The position numbers and the translations under genes are program-made. Below are positions 6,259 through 7,701 of a stretch of DNA of 7,701 nt, in pieces. This DNA comes from Spongiicolonus versatilis (lineage in GTDB: Bacteria > Pseudomonadota > Gammaproteobacteria > Arenicellales > Spongiicolonaceae): positions 1 through 7,701 of the forward strand of contig JAPYMU010000077.1 in the NCBI GenBank assembly GCA_028286165.1. Direction: 5' to 3'. The stretch's first letter is position 1, and the number at the start of each line of letters is the position of its first letter. Under the pieces are notes generated by a model. That model had not been told where the DNA came from, did not search any database, and was given only the letters and a program-made list of their open reading frames with translations.

Positions 6259-7701
6259 TTAGAAGCGCCACTCGCCGCTGACCAGGTTTCCGTAATCCGC
6301 GGCGGCGTTGTCGGAGAGGGTGGTTTGGACGGTCATGGACAGGCTGCCGAGGCGGTAGCGGATGCCGGTGGCGATGGTGTTGCGGCCTTCGTCGTCCATG
6401 CTCATGCGGGTGAACGGGTTGAGGCCGAAGCCGCCGTTGGACGGGTCCAAGCCGATGTCCATGCTCAGGGAGTCCTCATCCTGCGCGGTGTTGTTCACCT
6501 GGGTGGCGCCGCGGATGCGGACCGAGAAGCCGCCGTCGGTGTGCACTTCCAGGCCGCCGCCGAGGTCAAGCGCGGCGTCCTGTTTGGCGTCGGAGAAGTC
6601 CTTGCGCAGGCCGCCGAGGGCGAACAGCCGGAGGGCGCCGCTTCTGCTGCTGAGGGGGTAGGTGTAGCCGAACTCCCACTCGTTGCCGAGGCGCACGGTG
6701 GTGGCGGTGGTTTTTCTGAGCTCGTTCTGGCTCGGGAAAGTGGCCGCGTCCAGCGTGCTGTTGCTGCCGTCAAAGGTGAACTTGCCGCTGACATCGCGGT
6801 TCAGGCCGATTTCGCGGCGGCCGCGGAAGCCGGCGCTGGCCATCCACGTCTGCATGCGGGTGGCCACCGTTTCGGTGCGCGAGGAGCCGCGGCTGGTGGC
6901 GGTTTCGGTGATGTCCACATCGGACTTGCCGAAGCCGACGGTCAGCCAGCCGTGGACGCCGGGGGCGAAGCGGCGGATGGCGTAGGGATGCATGCTCACC
7001 ATGTTGGATTTCATGCGGCCGGAGACTTCGGCTTCGGAGTCGGTGAAGTCCAGGTCGGCGCCGCTGTGGCCGACGCTCATGCCGAACACGGTCTGGCCGC
7101 CGGAGCGCGACTCCATGCCGACGTGGTAGGCCTTGACGTCGCCGTCGTAGTCCAGCATGGCATCGTCGCCGTCAAAGTTGATGGTGCCGGCGCCGCCCCA
7201 CAGCGTGGCGCCGCCGGGGCCGCCGCCGATGAGGTTGAAACTGGTGCGGCGGACAATGTCGGAGGAGGTCAAGGCCTCGCCGCCGCTGACGCTGCGGGTG
7301 TCGGCCATCATCTGCTCGCGCTCAAAGGGGTTGGCGGCCCAGTCGCCGGTGGCGGCGGCGAAGTCGTCCTCGCCGGCGGTGGACACCCGCTTGCCGCCGA
7401 TGGTCAGCGAGGCCTGCGGGTTGGCGGAATCCAGCGCGCCCACCCGTTTTTCAATCAGCGACCCGGCCAGCACCGCCGAGGCGCGGCCAATCACCGCCAG
7501 TTTGGTCTTCATGCGGCGGCTGCGGGCGTCGGGATCGTCGTCGCTAATCACGCCGACGCGGGCCAGTTGGTTGCCGAGGCCGAGGCGGTCGTTGGTGACA
7601 TCGGCGGAAGTCGCCGTCAGGGTGACGGTGAGGCTTTCGCGGGCGGCGTCCGTGGGGTCTTTGTCCGCGGTGTTGATGACGATGTCCACGGTGCGGCGGC
7701 C
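6259..7701 (-). CDS. autotransporter-like outer-membrane protein, Calx-beta repeat plus C-terminal beta-barrel (partial, 5' end off window)
   Basis: The visible 480 residues are the C-terminal part of a larger protein. Residues about 1-57 (VDIVINTADKDPTDAARESL to VGVISDDDPD) look like the end of a Calx-beta-type repeat, with its closing D-D-D signature. A linker to about residue 140 follows, with alpha-helical and Ala/Asp-rich segments. From about 155 to the end there are alternating amphipathic strands: GATLWGGAGTINFDGDD, KAYHVGMESRSGGQTVFGMS, MHPYAIRRF, HGWLTVGFGKSDVDI, LDLGGGLEV. The chain ends in SGEWRF; a terminal Phe is typical of BAM-inserted barrels. This resembles autotransporter barrels attached to Ig-like or Calx-beta passengers, so the upstream part is probably a surface-exposed adhesin-like stalk. 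No start is visible; the GTG at 7689 is internal. Two tandem terminators follow, so transcription ends here. Confidence 0.8.
   Translation of the reverse strand, partial: GRRTVDIVINTADKDPTDAARESLTVTLTATSADVTNDRLGLGNQLARVGVISDDDPDARSRRMKTKLAVIGRASAVLAGSLIEKRVGALDSANPQASLTIGGKRVSTAGEDDFAAATGDWAANPFEREQMMADTRSVSGGEALTSSDIVRRTSFNLIGGGPGGATLWGGAGTINFDGDDAMLDYDGDVKAYHVGMESRSGGQTVFGMSVGHSGADLDFTDSEAEVSGRMKSNMVSMHPYAIRRFAPGVHGWLTVGFGKSDVDITETATSRGSSRTETVATRMQTWMASAGFRGRREIGLNRDVSGKFTFDGSNSTLDAATFPSQNELRKTTATTVRLGNEWEFGYTYPLSSRSGALRLFALGGLRKDFSDAKQDAALDLGGGLEVHTDGGFSVRIRGATQVNNTAQDEDSLSMDIGLDPSNGGFGLNPFTRMSMDDEGRNTIATGIRYRLGSLSMTVQTTLSDNAAADYGNLVSGEWRF

Overview
All genes found in this window lie on the minus strand, so it reads from right to left. 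The base composition is GC-rich, with mostly G/C third positions. The ribosomal proteins and EF-G resemble their proteobacterial, and particularly gammaproteobacterial, counterparts (S12, S7, EF-G I, S10, L3). I infer an uncultivated GC-rich gammaproteobacterium or close relative; no database search was possible.

Layout from right to left. (1) 7701-6259: C-terminal part of a large outer-membrane autotransporter-like protein, with the end of a Calx-beta-like repeat followed by a beta-barrel ending in Phe. It is followed by two tandem intrinsic terminators (6233-6164). (2) 6099-5473: a free-standing NYN-domain (PIN-like) putative RNase with its own weak promoter. (3) 5400-5209: a ParE/RelE-like toxin N-terminal half with a strong ribosome binding site but no C-terminal half and no visible antitoxin. 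It overlaps (4) 5260-4619, a protein resembling the C-terminal PBECR2-type nuclease module of Mu F-like phage head proteins, detached from any phage head domain. (5) 4618-4157: a gene-free stretch. It holds a plus-strand promoter-like element with a foldable segment (possible small RNA), a weak minus-strand promoter, and a near-perfect sigma70 promoter (TTGACA, 17 bp, TATAAT) for the str operon. (6) 4156-1: rpsL, rpsG, fusA, rpsJ, rplC, i.e. the str operon joined directly to the start of the S10 operon. rplC runs off the left edge.

The ribosomal block is a translation-machinery operon with three unusual features. tuf is absent between fusA and rpsJ, which are only 4 nt apart. A textbook intrinsic terminator sits between rpsL and rpsG, suggesting attenuation of everything downstream. 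The mRNA leader starts with a perfect 10-bp hairpin at the predicted +1. L3 also carries a C-terminal extension rich in Ala, Pro and Thr.

The 4.6-6.1 kb stretch is the accessory part. It has three predicted RNA-acting domains in a row (NYN, ParE/RelE-like, PBECR2-like), wedged between a surface-protein gene and the str operon. It may be a decaying toxin or prophage remnant, or a small unrecognised RNase cluster. The sequence alone does not decide between these.
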